From the NCBI RefSeq assembly GCF_001247745.1, contig NZ_LAIR01000002.1, positions 620,001-684,000 on the forward strand: a stretch of DNA of 64,000 bases, in the 5' to 3' direction. A model generated the notes under the pieces. That model had not been told where the DNA came from. It searched no databases and saw only the letters and a program-made list of their open reading frames with translations. Positions 43,389 through 52,150 of this stretch are shown here, in pieces. The DNA comes from Luteipulveratus halotolerans (lineage in GTDB: Bacteria; Actinomycetota; Actinomycetes; Actinomycetales; Dermatophilaceae). Every line of letters starts with the position of its first letter. The stretch's first letter is position 1. A program made the translations under genes and the position numbers.

Positions 43389-43976
43389 ATGACCGAGCAC
43401 GCCACCGACGGCCGACGCGCGCGCGGCGACGCCACCCGGCGTACGGCCGCGCGTGCTGCCGCCGACATCGCCACCACCCACGGCCTCGACTCCATCTCGG
43501 TAGGCGCACTCGCGGCGGCGACCGGCCTCAGCAAGAGCGGCATCCTGACGGTGTTCGGGACGCGCGAGGCGATCCAGGTGGGAGCGGTCGCCGAGGCGCG
43601 GCGCATCTACATCAGCACGGTGATCACGCCGGTCTGGCACATCGAGCCAGGGCGCGAGCGGTTGCTGGCCCTGCTCGACTCCTGGGTCGCCTACCTGCGG
43701 GCCGGCACCTTCCCGGGCGGCTGCTTCGTCGCAGCGACGACCGTCGAGTTCGGCCACCGCGACGGCCCGGTCGCCGACGCCGTACGCCGGCTCAAGCGAG
43801 AGTGGCTCGACCTGCTGGAGGCCGAGCTCGCGACCGCTGGGTCCGACGACCCGGCGCGTGACGCGTTCTGCATCGACGCCTACCTGGGCGCCGCCAACTC
43901 TCGGCGCGAGCTGTTCGGTGACGATGCCGCGCTCGACCGCGCCCGCGACCTCGCCTGCTCGGTCGTGCCGGGCTGA
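43389..43976 (+). CDS. TetR/AcrR family regulator
   Basis: A 195-residue repressor. HTH at ~16-60: TAARAAADIATTHG, LDSISVGALAAATGLSKSGILTVFGTREAI. The C-terminal domain contains FPGGCFVAATTVEFGHRDGPVADAVRR, typical of the TetR_C group. The -10 TAAACT ends 7 nt before ATG 43389 (leaderless). A perfect palindrome lies between it and the divergent SRPBCC gene. Confidence 0.92.
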   Translation: MTEHATDGRRARGDATRRTAARAAADIATTHGLDSISVGALAAATGLSKSGILTVFGTREAIQVGAVAEARRIYISTVITPVWHIEPGRERLLALLDSWVAYLRAGTFPGGCFVAATTVEFGHRDGPVADAVRRLKREWLDLLEAELATAGSDDPARDAFCIDAYLGAANSRRELFGDDAALDRARDLACSVVPG

Positions 43977-44094
43977 AGGCACGCCACGCCACCCCGTCGG
44001 GTGACGAGGCACCCCGCGGTTGTCAGGGGCCCGGTCATCGGACGGGTACGGGTCGTCGAGATGTGGGGCGCTCGAGGGTGGGGCCGCAGATGGG

Positions 44095-44400
44095 CTAGCG
44101 GTCGCGCGGGGCGATCGTGAGGTGGACGGTCACCGTGTCGTCGAGGTCGATCTGCTCGGCGCGGCGTACGGCGTCCTTCAGTGGTACGACGTAGCCGCCG
44201 TCCTTGGGCCACAGCGACGTCGTGAACTCCGTCGCGCCGAGCCGGCCGCTCACCGGGATCATGCCCCAGCCGTAGGTCACCTCGGCCGCGATCTCGCGGA
44301 TCTCCTCGGCCTGGGGCATGGGCACGGTGACGAAGTGGTACGGCGCCGGGCCGCGCCAGTACCAGACCTCACCGGTGACCTCGAGAGCATCGCCTGTCAT
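44095..44400 (-). CDS. DUF1905 domain protein
   Basis: A 101-residue beta-barrel protein of the DUF1905 family: VTGEVWYWRGPAPYHFVTVP, YGWGMIPVSGRLGATEFTTSLWPKDGGYVVPLKDAVRRAE. Function unknown; family members may bind small ligands. TAGTCT (minus strand, 44407-44412) ends 6 nt before the ATG, pointing to a leaderless mRNA. It is divergent from the WYL regulator at 44459. The 118 bp between the TetR gene and this one hold nothing recognisable. Confidence 0.9.
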   Translation of the reverse strand: MTGDALEVTGEVWYWRGPAPYHFVTVPMPQAEEIREIAAEVTYGWGMIPVSGRLGATEFTTSLWPKDGGYVVPLKDAVRRAEQIDLDDTVTVHLTIAPRDR

Positions 44401-44458
44401 GGTCCGAGACTAGATTCGGTGCCGGTCGAAACGCTGCCGCATCAAGGAGTGACCCACC

Positions 44459-45448
44459 GTGGCTGGTGACACGAGCCCCACCGCTCGGGCGCTGCTGGCC
44501 CTCGAGCTGATCCAGGGCAGTCCCGGCATCTCCGCCGATCGGCTCGCCTACAAGCTCGGCGTCTCCGAACGCGCGGCCCGCCGCTACGTCGCGATCCTGC
44601 GTGAGGCCGACATCCCGATCGAGTCCGAGCGTGGCCCGTACGGCGGCTACCGCGTCGGGCGCGGACTGCGGCTGCCGCCGCTGGTGTTCAGCGCCACCGA
44701 GGCGCTCGGCCTGGTGATGGCCGTGCTCGACGGCCACCGTGACGCCGGTGACCCCACCGACCCGGTCGGCAGCGGCCTCGGCAAGATCGTGCGCGCCCTG
44801 CCCGAGCCGGTCGCCGCTCAGGCCGAGATGGTCCGGCAGCGGGCCGCCGCCGCGACCGACCGGTCGGCGGCCAGGCCCGACCCCACCACGACGAGCACGC
44901 TCGTGCAGGCCTGCGTCGACCAGCGTCGCGTACGCATCGACTACCGCACCGAGGCGGGCACCGAGTGGGTCGCCGAGGTCGACCCGTGGGCGGTCGTCGT
45001 ACGCCACGGCCGCTGGTACCTCATGTGCCACTCGCACACGGTCGACGCGCAACGGGCCTACCGCATCGACCGCGTCCGTGCGGCCGAGCTGCTCGACACG
45101 TCGTTCGTCCCGCCGCCCGACCTCGACGCGGTCGCGATGCTCGAGGACCACCTCGCGGTCGGGTGGGAGTACGACGTCGAGGTCGTCATCGACGGGCCGA
45201 TCGACCGGCTGCAGCGCTGCGTGCCGCGCTCGATCGGCCGGCTCGAGGCGGTCGACGCCGAGACCACCCGGCTCGTCGGCAGCACCAGCAACCCCTGGTT
45301 CTACGCCGAGCAGCTCGCCACGATCCCGGCCGACTACCGCATCGTGCACGGGCCTGAGCTGAGGGCGACGGCACGAGCGCTCGGCCAACGCCTGCTCGAC
45401 GCCGCCGGTCCTGCCGACGACGAGTCCGACCCGCAGTGTCAGGCGTAG
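44459..45448 (+). CDS. YafY-type HTH/WYL-domain transcriptional regulator
   Basis: A 329-residue regulator: N-terminal winged HTH (TARALLALELIQGSPGISADRLAYKLGVSERAARRYV), a WYL domain whose signature tripeptide is seen in HGRWYLMC (about 187), and a C-terminal WCX region. WYL domains bind nucleotides or nucleic acid ends and often act in DNA-damage or defence regulation. AAGGAG is 9 nt before GTG 44459. No defence genes are adjacent. Divergent DUF1905 is the nearest candidate target. Confidence 0.92.
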   Translation: MAGDTSPTARALLALELIQGSPGISADRLAYKLGVSERAARRYVAILREADIPIESERGPYGGYRVGRGLRLPPLVFSATEALGLVMAVLDGHRDAGDPTDPVGSGLGKIVRALPEPVAAQAEMVRQRAAAATDRSAARPDPTTTSTLVQACVDQRRVRIDYRTEAGTEWVAEVDPWAVVVRHGRWYLMCHSHTVDAQRAYRIDRVRAAELLDTSFVPPPDLDAVAMLEDHLAVGWEYDVEVVIDGPIDRLQRCVPRSIGRLEAVDAETTRLVGSTSNPWFYAEQLATIPADYRIVHGPELRATARALGQRLLDAAGPADDESDPQCQA

Positions 45449-46869
45449 TCGGCGAGCAGACCCACCAGCTCGGCCCGGTCGTCGAGGCGGCGGGTCGGCG
45501 GTGGCGCAGGAGCCGCGGCGGGAGCCCCGATGCGGCGTACGCGCTCGACGACCTCGGGTGAGGCGATCCGGCGCTCGTCGTCGAGCACCATGCTGGCGCG
45601 CAGCACCACCCTGAACAGGTCCGGGTCGAGACGGGCCGCCCGCTCGACCTCGTCGGCGCTCACCGGGTGACCGTGCGGCAGCTCGAGGTCGGGTGCGTTG
45701 GGCGGCACCGGCGTACCGTGCAGCGACGCGCGCAGCGCCGACGTCATCGTCGTGTCGCTCGCGCTCGCCTCTCGGTAGTACGGCGCGAGGCTGTCGCGCT
45801 GCCAGGCGTCGTACGAGTGGGTCAGGTCGTCGCCGGTGTGCTCCTGGGCGAGGTCGTGCAGCCGCCCGGCGGCGGCCAGGCCCATCGAGATGCCCCGGCC
45901 ACGAGTGGGATTCGTCATCGCGAGGCTGTCGCCCACCTGAGCCGGGCCGCGCACGAGCGGGCGCCCGTCGCGCACCAGCGACCGCATCCTGTTGTCGATG
46001 GAGCCGAGCGCGAACACCGGCGAGACGGGTTCGAGCACGGCGTACCACTCGGCGAAGTCCTCGTTGGCGCCGAGCACCGCCTCGCACGCCTCCGGGTGGC
46101 GCAGCCGCTTGAGCAGCGGGTCGGCGTCGTGCGTGCACAGGGCGACCATCGCGGTGCTGCTGTCGCCGAGGAACATGAACTGGTGCACCGAGCCGAACAG
46201 GTGCGCGTCGGCGAAGCCACGGTTCATGCGCAGCTCGCGCTCGAACCGGTAGTGCCGCGAGTAGTACGTCACCTCGCCCGGGTCGACCTGCACGGGCTGC
46301 TCGACGCCGGCTCGTGCCAACCACGACGAGACGGGTGACCGGCGTCCGCCCGCGTCGATGACGAGGTCCGCGCGCTCGGTCGCACCGTCGACGCGTACGC
46401 CGGTCACGCGCGGCACCGAACCCGTCGCGTCGATCTCGAGTCCCGTTGCGCGAGAGGCGATCTCGACGATCTCGCGAGTAGCGCGGACCGCGGTCCCGAG
46501 TGTGTGGTCGAGGAGCACCCGGCGTGAACGCAGGCAGGTGAAGTCGTCGTCCTGATCACGGCCGCCGTCCACGAGCGCCGGCGGGCAGAGTCGGTCCAGG
46601 GTGACCTCGGTGCCACCGTGCGCGAGCAGGTCGTCGTAGACGTCGGGCAGGCGGTGCCGCAGCTCGTAGCGGGCTCGTGACATCAGCCCGTGCGCGTGGA
46701 CGGCGTGCGGGGCACCCGGTCGTGGTGCGGTCTCGGGCAGGCCGCCGTCACCGACGAACCGGCGCGTCTCGGGCTCGACGAGCAGGACCTCCCAGCCACT
46801 GCGGGCGAACAGCAGCGCGCTGGTGGCACCGACCGCCGAGCCCCCGCTGATCGCGACACGCACCCGCAC
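45439..46869 (-). CDS. FAD-dependent oxidoreductase (PHBH/geranylgeranyl-reductase-like)
   Basis: A 476-residue flavoprotein. The N-terminal dinucleotide fold reads VRVRVAISGGSAVGATSALLFARSGWEVLLVE; the usual GxGxxG is GGSAVG (residues 9-14), with Ser at the second glycine. The GD motif region (GDSLAMTNPTRGRGISMGLAAAGRL) is typical of group A flavoprotein monooxygenases. GTG 46869 begins 4 bp after the MFS stop; GTG 46863 is possible. Location directly behind a DHA2 exporter suggests modification and export of the same compound (inference). The ligand is unknown. Confidence 0.85.
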   Translation of the reverse strand: MRVRVAISGGSAVGATSALLFARSGWEVLLVEPETRRFVGDGGLPETAPRPGAPHAVHAHGLMSRARYELRHRLPDVYDDLLAHGGTEVTLDRLCPPALVDGGRDQDDDFTCLRSRRVLLDHTLGTAVRATREIVEIASRATGLEIDATGSVPRVTGVRVDGATERADLVIDAGGRRSPVSSWLARAGVEQPVQVDPGEVTYYSRHYRFERELRMNRGFADAHLFGSVHQFMFLGDSSTAMVALCTHDADPLLKRLRHPEACEAVLGANEDFAEWYAVLEPVSPVFALGSIDNRMRSLVRDGRPLVRGPAQVGDSLAMTNPTRGRGISMGLAAAGRLHDLAQEHTGDDLTHSYDAWQRDSLAPYYREASASDTTMTSALRASLHGTPVPPNAPDLELPHGHPVSADEVERAARLDPDLFRVVLRASMVLDDERRIASPEVVERVRRIGAPAAAPAPPPTRRLDDRAELVGLLADYA

Positions 46870-46873
46870 CACG

Positions 46874-48403
46874 CTAGGCGAGCGACGCCTCCACGTCATC
46901 CGTTGACCGTGGCGCCTGCGGCTCGGGCTCCGGGCGTGGTCGTACGAGCACCGCCGCGACCAGGCCACCCGCCACTCCGAGGAACCCGGCGATGAGAGCG
47001 GTGGCGCGCAGTCCGTCGACGGATGCGGCCTGCACGGCCGACTCCAGCGACGCCCGGACGCCGGCCGGTGCATGCGCGATGACCTGCGCCGCCTGCCCGC
47101 CGGCCACGGCGTCCGACACCTCGTCGGCGCGGGGCACACCCCGGTCGGTGATCGTCGAGGAGATCCGTGCGGCGTACACGCTGCCGAGGGCCGCGATGCC
47201 CAGAGCGAAGCCGAGCTGGCGTGCGGTGTTCACGGCCCCGGCCGCCATCCCACCGCGCTGGATGGGCACGGACGCCATCGCGGTCGAGCTGATCGTGGGA
47301 GCAGCCAGGCCGACGCCCACGCCGGAGATCGCCATTCCGGCCATGAGGGCCTTCCAGTCGGCACCCTCGCCGAGCTGTGCCGCGACGACGAGGCCACCGA
47401 CCCCGGTCAGGACGATGCCGGCGCTGATCGCGATCCACGTGCGCGAGCCGTGCAGCATGCGCCCGATGCTCGCGCTCGTGACGAACGACGTCACCGCGAG
47501 CGGCAGTGAGGCGAGGCCTGCCTCGACGGGCGACATGTGCAGCACCGACTGCATCCAGATCGACGCGTAGGTCAGGTAGGCGAATGCGCCTGCGGTCAGG
47601 ACGAATCCGGCGACCAGCGCTCCCACGAACGGGCCGTTGCGCAGCAGCGACAGGTCGAGCATCGGGTGGGGGATCCGTGCCTGGATCGCGACGAAGGCGA
47701 GCAGCGCGAGGACGCTCACGGCCAGCAGCGCGAGGACGACACCGGCGCCCCAGCCGTCCTCGTTCGCCTTGATGAGCGCGTACGTCAACGTGCCGGCGAA
47801 CGTCGTGAACGTGAGCATCCCGAGGACGTCGGTGGGCGTACGACGGCGGTCGGTGTCGGCGGGCAGGACCCGGAAGCAGAGCGCGATCGCGGCCAGGGCG
47901 AACGGCAGGTTGACGAAGAAGATCCACCGCCACGAGAGGTGCTCGGTGAGCAGGCCGCCGGCGATCGGGCCGATGGCCGCGGCCGCGCCGGACACGGCGC
48001 CCCACATGCCGTACGCCGTGCCGCGGTCCTTGCCCTGGTAGGAGGAGTTCAGCAGCGCGAACGTGGTCGCGAACATCGCGGCGGCGCCGAGGCCCTGTAC
48101 GCCGCGGCCGGCGATCAGCAGGCCGGAGGACGTCGCGAGTCCGCACACGGCCGACGAGGTAGCGAACAGCGCGAGCCCCGCGACGTACGTGCCGCGGTGG
48201 CCGAGCCGGTCGGCGAGCGTGCCGACGCTCATCAGCAGCGCGGCCAGCACGAGCGCGTAGATGTCGACGACCCACTGCAGGGCCGAGAAGGTCGTGTCGA
48301 GTCCGGAGGCCATGTCGGGCAGGGCCACGTTGACGATGGTCACGTCGACCAGCAGCATCAGCGTGCCGGTGCAGATCGTGAGGAGCGGTAGCCACTTGCG
48401 CAC
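46874..48403 (-). CDS. DHA2-family (14-TM) MFS drug exporter
   Basis: A 509-residue EmrB/QacA-type proton-driven exporter with 14 TM segments. Motif D1/A and C are visible (LMLLVDVTIVNVALPDM, DRLGHRGTYVAG, AGGLLTEHLSWRWIFFVN). GTG 48403 has AAGGA upstream; GTG 48421 is an alternative. The AsnC-type regulator is divergent at 48528. The exporter heads a two-gene operon with a flavoprotein. Confidence 0.92.
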   Translation of the reverse strand: MRKWLPLLTICTGTLMLLVDVTIVNVALPDMASGLDTTFSALQWVVDIYALVLAALLMSVGTLADRLGHRGTYVAGLALFATSSAVCGLATSSGLLIAGRGVQGLGAAAMFATTFALLNSSYQGKDRGTAYGMWGAVSGAAAAIGPIAGGLLTEHLSWRWIFFVNLPFALAAIALCFRVLPADTDRRRTPTDVLGMLTFTTFAGTLTYALIKANEDGWGAGVVLALLAVSVLALLAFVAIQARIPHPMLDLSLLRNGPFVGALVAGFVLTAGAFAYLTYASIWMQSVLHMSPVEAGLASLPLAVTSFVTSASIGRMLHGSRTWIAISAGIVLTGVGGLVVAAQLGEGADWKALMAGMAISGVGVGLAAPTISSTAMASVPIQRGGMAAGAVNTARQLGFALGIAALGSVYAARISSTITDRGVPRADEVSDAVAGGQAAQVIAHAPAGVRASLESAVQAASVDGLRATALIAGFLGVAGGLVAAVLVRPRPEPEPQAPRSTDDVEASLA

Positions 48404-48435
48404 GGGTCGAGTCCTTGTCACGAAGGGTAGGAAGC

Positions 48436-48459
48436 CGCCGCGGCCCCCTTGCCGCGGCG
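48436..48459. repeat. Inverted repeat between the exporter and AsnC genes
   Basis: CGCCGCGG (48436-48443) and CCGCGGCG (48452-48459) form an 8-bp perfect dyad within the 124-bp divergent intergenic region. It could be an AsnC-family binding site; a TAGGTT box (48516-48521) then precedes ATG 48528 by 6 nt. Confidence 0.45.
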
Positions 48460-48527
48460 ACGGTGTCCAGGGTCGACGGTCGACGAGCGCTGGGCGAGCC
48501 AGGTCGGGCTGCGCGTAGGTTTCCTCC

Positions 48528-49553
48528 ATGGACGCCGTCTCGTACGACCGATCCGAGCACGTCGACGCGCTCGATGAGCGCATCATCCACTGTCTCCAGG
48601 TGGCCGGACGAGCACCGTTCGCGGTGATCTCCGAGGTGCTGGGCGTCTCGGAGCAGACGGTCAGCCGGCGCTACCGACGCCTGCACGGTGCCGGGCTCAT
48701 CCGGGTCGTCGGCCTCGTCAACCCGGTGCCGATGGGCCAGACCGCCTGGGGCGTACGCCTGCGGTGCCGGCCGTCCGCGACGCTGGAGATCGCGCGGGCG
48801 CTGGCCCGGCGTGACGACGTGTCATGGGTGAGCATCGCTGCGGGCGGCACCGAGGTCATCTGCGTGCTGCGGGCGCGCTCGGACGCCGACCGCAACGCCC
48901 TGATGCTCGACCAGCTGCCCCGGACAGCACAGGTGCACGGCATCGACGCGTTCGCCTACCTGCACGTGTTCCGGGCGTCGACCACCAACGACTGGCGACT
49001 CGGCGAACGGTTCCTCAGCGACCAGGACACCGCTCGCCTGGTCGCCGCCCAGCCGGCGTACGACGGGCGGCTCGACAGCCTGAGCCCTGAGGACGAGGCG
49101 TTGGTCCAGGTGCTGGGGAGCGACGGGCGCGCGTCGTACGCGAGGTTGGCCGCCGCCACCGGGTGGAGCGAGGGACGGGTGGCCCGCCGGCTCGCCCAGC
49201 TGATCGGCGCGGGCCTGATCTACCTCGACGTCGACCTGGTGATGCCCCGGCTCGGCATGACCACGTCGGCGCTGCTGAGCCTGAGCGTCGAGCCCGCCCA
49301 CCTCGCGGCGATCGGGGAGGCGATGGCCCGGCACGACCAGGTGGTGTTCGTGGGGGCGACGACCGGGCGCTCCAACCTCGGCGTCAACGTGGTGTGCCGG
49401 TCGGCGGACGAGCTGTACCGGTTCGTCACAGCGGACCTCGGCTCGCAGACCGGCGTCAGCCACGTCGAGACGACGCTCATCGCGACGACACTCAAGCAGG
49501 CGGGCTCGGCGCTCGAGGACGGCCGTCTGGCGCTGCCCGTGTCGCGCCGCTGA
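48528..49553 (+). CDS. Lrp/AsnC regulator with duplicated DNA-binding and RAM modules
   Basis: A 341-residue protein, about twice the normal AsnC length. Unit 1 (15-165) has HTH VISEVLGVSEQTVSRRYRRLHGAGLIRV plus a RAM-like ligand domain; unit 2 (~190-330) has YARLAAATGWSEGRVARRLAQLIGAGLIYL plus a second RAM domain. Two HTHs in one chain imply a pseudo-symmetric dimer within a monomer. Divergent from the MFS/flavoprotein operon, which it probably controls in response to an amino-acid-like ligand (inference). Confidence 0.9.
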   Translation: MDAVSYDRSEHVDALDERIIHCLQVAGRAPFAVISEVLGVSEQTVSRRYRRLHGAGLIRVVGLVNPVPMGQTAWGVRLRCRPSATLEIARALARRDDVSWVSIAAGGTEVICVLRARSDADRNALMLDQLPRTAQVHGIDAFAYLHVFRASTTNDWRLGERFLSDQDTARLVAAQPAYDGRLDSLSPEDEALVQVLGSDGRASYARLAAATGWSEGRVARRLAQLIGAGLIYLDVDLVMPRLGMTTSALLSLSVEPAHLAAIGEAMARHDQVVFVGATTGRSNLGVNVVCRSADELYRFVTADLGSQTGVSHVETTLIATTLKQAGSALEDGRLALPVSRR

Positions 49554-49562
49554 CCGCGCGCC

Positions 49563-49593
49563 TTGACCCTGACACTGTGTCAGGGTCTTGGGT
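49563..49593 (+). promoter_or_regulatory. MerR-type operator/promoter of the HEAT-MerR operon
   Basis: TTGACC (49563-49568) overlaps a 23-bp palindrome (49565-49587) that is perfect except for its central base; arms GACCCTGACA and TGTCAGGGTC. A 19-bp spacing places the -10 at TTGGGT (49588-49593), which is weak, as expected for an activator-dependent promoter. It lies 21 bp before the AGGAGG ribosome-binding site of the HEAT gene. Confidence 0.75.
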
Positions 49594-49613
49594 GGAGCGC
49601 AGGAGGTGAGCGA

Positions 49614-50264
49614 ATGACCACGGACACCCTGCGGCTCGCCCGCGCGCTCGAGCACCGCGACCCGTCGCTGCGGCTGCGGGCGGCGATGACGGCGGGGACG
49701 CGGCCCGAGGTGACGTACGCCGACGTGCTCGTCGCCCGCAGCGCCGTCGAGCCCGACTTCTTCGTGCGCGAGATGCTGACGTGGGCGCTCGTCCGGCTGC
49801 CCGCCGCGGCAACCGTGCCGTTGCTCGTCGCCGAGCTGAGCCGCGATGTCGCTCAGGCGCGCAGCCAGTCGCTGCACTCGCTGTCGAAGATCGGCGACCC
49901 GACCGCCTGGCCTGCCGTGCGGACCCTTCTGCACGAGACCGATGACGACGTGGCACGCGCCGCGTGGCGGGCAGCCGTCGTACTCGCGCCGGAGGCCGAG
50001 AAGCACTGGCTCGCAACGCAGCTCGCCGCTGAGCTCGGACGCGGCGGGCGTGAGGTCCAGCTCAGCCTGAGCCGCGCGCTGATCGCTCTCGGCGAGCTTG
50101 TCCTGCCCGTGCTCGACGCCGCCGGTCGGTCCGACGACCCGGTCGTGCGCGCGCACGCCGAGGCGTCCGAGCGGCTGTTCCACGACCCCGAGGGTGGGTT
50201 CGAGCTCGCGCTCGACCTGGCCACCCGCGCCGCGATCGGGCCACCGCCGGGGGAGGGCGGCTGA
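49614..50264 (+). CDS. HEAT-repeat protein coupled to a MerR regulator
   Basis: A 216-residue all-helical repeat protein. Repeats are visible as REMLTWALVRLPAAATVPLLVAELS, ARSQSLHSLSKIGDPTAWPAVRTLL and DVARAAWRAAVVLAPEAEKHWLATQL, each a helix pair typical of HEAT/PBS-lyase-like repeats. AGGAGGTGAG precedes ATG 49614. The stop overlaps the ATG of the MerR-HEAT gene (TGATG). I infer it works with that regulator, perhaps as a binding partner or antagonist through like-with-like repeat stacking. No catalytic residues are recognised. Confidence 0.85.
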   Translation: MTTDTLRLARALEHRDPSLRLRAAMTAGTRPEVTYADVLVARSAVEPDFFVREMLTWALVRLPAAATVPLLVAELSRDVAQARSQSLHSLSKIGDPTAWPAVRTLLHETDDDVARAAWRAAVVLAPEAEKHWLATQLAAELGRGGREVQLSLSRALIALGELVLPVLDAAGRSDDPVVRAHAEASERLFHDPEGGFELALDLATRAAIGPPPGEGG

Positions 50265-51262
50265 TGCTGATCGGCGAGGTCGCCCGACGCTCAGGGGTGA
50301 GCGTGCGGATGCTGCGTCACTACGACCGGCTCGGTCTGGTCACGCCGAGCGAGCGCACGTCAGGTGGCTACCGCGAGTACGCCGAGGCCGACGTCCGCAG
50401 GCTCCTGCACGTCGAGAGCCTGCGGGCGTTCGGGCTGACCCTGGAGCAGGTCGGACGGGCGCTCGACGAGGACGACTTCTCGCCGATGCGGCTGATCGAC
50501 GACCTGGCCGCGCGGACGCAGGAGCGCATCGACGCCGAGACCGAGCTGCTGGCCAGGCTGAAGCACCTGCGCTCGACGTCGACCGAGACGTGGGGCTCGG
50601 CGCTGCAGGTGATCGGGCTGCTGCGGGCGGTCGAGTCGGGGTCGGGTGCCCGGCGTACGCACGCGCTGCTCACCCACGGTGACGCCGACCTGCCGGCCGA
50701 CGCGCTGGCCGAGCGCCTGCTCGCCGAGGACGACCCCAACGTCGCGGGCACCCTGCTGTGGGCGCTCGCGCGGGCTGACGGTCACGGTCTCGCAGTGCTG
50801 ACGCGCGGACTGGGGGCGGACGACGTCGTCGTACGCCGCCGGGCCGTGCGTGCGCTGTCCTCGCTCGTCGACGACGAGTCGGTCGCGACGCTGCTGCCCG
50901 GGCTCGACGACGCGGACGTGCAGGTGGGCGAGACCGCCGCCCTCGTGCTCGGCCTCCACGGTCGACCCGAGGCGCTGCGTCCGCTCGTGCAGATGGTGGT
51001 GTCCGGGCGCCGGGACGTCGAGGCCGCCGAGGCGCTGGGCGCGCTGGCTGGTTCGGACCTGGGCGCTGCGGGTGTGGTCGAGGCTCTCCTCGGTGCGGCG
51101 ACGTCGGTCGCCGAGGCCGGACGGCCGAGCGCTCGACTTCGCGTGACGCAGGCGCTCGCCGAGATCGACCACGCGGAGGCCACCGGCGCGCTCCGGTCGT
51201 TGGCCACGGACACCGACCCGACGGTCGCAGCCACAGCAGCAGGGGTGCTGAAAACCCGGTGA
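50264..51262 (+). CDS. MerR regulator with a C-terminal HEAT-repeat domain
   Basis: A 332-residue fusion. Residues 1-70 are a classical MerR HTH and wing (MLIGEVARRSGVSVRMLRHYDRLGLV, GGYREYAEADVRRL), 75-110 the dimerisation helix. Instead of a short metal loop or GyrI-like pocket, residues ~120-332 are HEAT-like repeats: LLAEDDPNVAGTLLWALARA, DDVVVRRRAVRALSSLVDDESVATLL, DADVQVGETAALVLGLHGRPEAL and DPTVAATAAGVLKTR. The start overlaps the stop of a separate HEAT protein, and the operon has its own MerR operator. A protein or nucleic acid rather than a small molecule may be the signal (inference). Confidence 0.9.
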   Translation: MLIGEVARRSGVSVRMLRHYDRLGLVTPSERTSGGYREYAEADVRRLLHVESLRAFGLTLEQVGRALDEDDFSPMRLIDDLAARTQERIDAETELLARLKHLRSTSTETWGSALQVIGLLRAVESGSGARRTHALLTHGDADLPADALAERLLAEDDPNVAGTLLWALARADGHGLAVLTRGLGADDVVVRRRAVRALSSLVDDESVATLLPGLDDADVQVGETAALVLGLHGRPEALRPLVQMVVSGRRDVEAAEALGALAGSDLGAAGVVEALLGAATSVAEAGRPSARLRVTQALAEIDHAEATGALRSLATDTDPTVAATAAGVLKTR

Positions 51263-51295
51263 GGCACCGTGCCGTGTCTGCCTACGGTGGCGAGC

Positions 51296-52042
51296 ATGGT
51301 GGACGCCGCTTTCGCTGACCCGCGCCTGGCCCGGCTCTACGACGTGCTCGATCCCGACCGCAGTGACCTGGATGTGTACGCCGCTCTGCTCGACGATCTC
51401 GGAGCGTCGTCGGTGCTCGACATCGGTTGTGGCACAGGCACGTTCGCGTGCATGCTCGCGTCGGCCGGTCTCGACGTGATCGCCGTCGATCCTGCGCTCG
51501 CCTCGCTCGACGTCGCCCGTGCCAAGCCGTACGCCGACCGCGTCCGCTGGGTGCACGGCGACGCCACCGCTCTGCCGTCCGTGCAGGTCGACGCTGCGAC
51601 CATGACCGCCAACGTTGCGCAGGTGTTCGTCACGGACGAGACGTGGCGGGAGACGCTGGCGGCGGCGTACGCGGCACTGCGACCCGGTGGGCACCTGGTG
51701 TTCGAGACCCGGGTGCCGGCGTACCGGGCGTGGGAGTCGTGGACCCGTGAGGTGTCGTACGCCGAGGCGCCGGGCGACGGGGTGGACGAGACCTGGTTCG
51801 ATCTGCTGGACGTGACGGGCGACCCCGACGCTGTCAGCGCTGGGACGCCGCTGCTCGTGACGTTCTGTGGCACGGTCGTGCTGACCTCGGGGGAGCGCTT
51901 GTCGTCGACCTCGACGTTGCGATTTCGCTCGCGGGTCGAGGTCGAGTCCTCGTTGGCCGCAACGGGATTCGAGATTGTCGACGTGCTGGACGCGCCGGAC
52001 CGGCCGGGCCGTGAGTGGGTCTTCGTCGCCCGCCGCCCTTGA
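51296..52042 (+). CDS. SAM-dependent class I methyltransferase
   Basis: A 248-residue methyltransferase. Motif I VLDIGCGTGTFACMLA (residues ~42-57) binds SAM, the acidic residue in VIAVDPA ends beta-2, and motif IV/VI follow (ATMTANVAQVF, ALRPGGHLVFE). The substrate is unknown. TACGGT (51283-51288) ends 7 nt before ATG 51296, so it is probably leaderless and independent of the HEAT-MerR operon. Confidence 0.9.
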   Translation: MVDAAFADPRLARLYDVLDPDRSDLDVYAALLDDLGASSVLDIGCGTGTFACMLASAGLDVIAVDPALASLDVARAKPYADRVRWVHGDATALPSVQVDAATMTANVAQVFVTDETWRETLAAAYAALRPGGHLVFETRVPAYRAWESWTREVSYAEAPGDGVDETWFDLLDVTGDPDAVSAGTPLLVTFCGTVVLTSGERLSSTSTLRFRSRVEVESSLAATGFEIVDVLDAPDRPGREWVFVARRP

Positions 52043-52047
52043 CTCCT

Positions 52048-52116
52048 CGAGAGGCAAACCGATCGCCGACAGGCAAACCCTGGTGGTGTGCCTTTCGGTG
52101 AACGGTTCGCCTCTCG
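52048..52116. repeat. Nested inverted repeat between convergent genes
   Basis: CGAGAGGCAAACCG (52048-52061) pairs with CGGTTCGCCTCTCG (52103-52116) with one mismatch; the interior repeats AGGCAAACC and has GGTGTGCCT, allowing an inner stem. The whole 69-bp unit lies between the methyltransferase and acyl-CoA dehydrogenase stops. It may act as a bidirectional terminator or be a dispersed palindromic element. Confidence 0.6.
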
Positions 52117-52150
52117 ACGATAGGAGCGCAGCGCGAGGAGGAGCGGAGGG

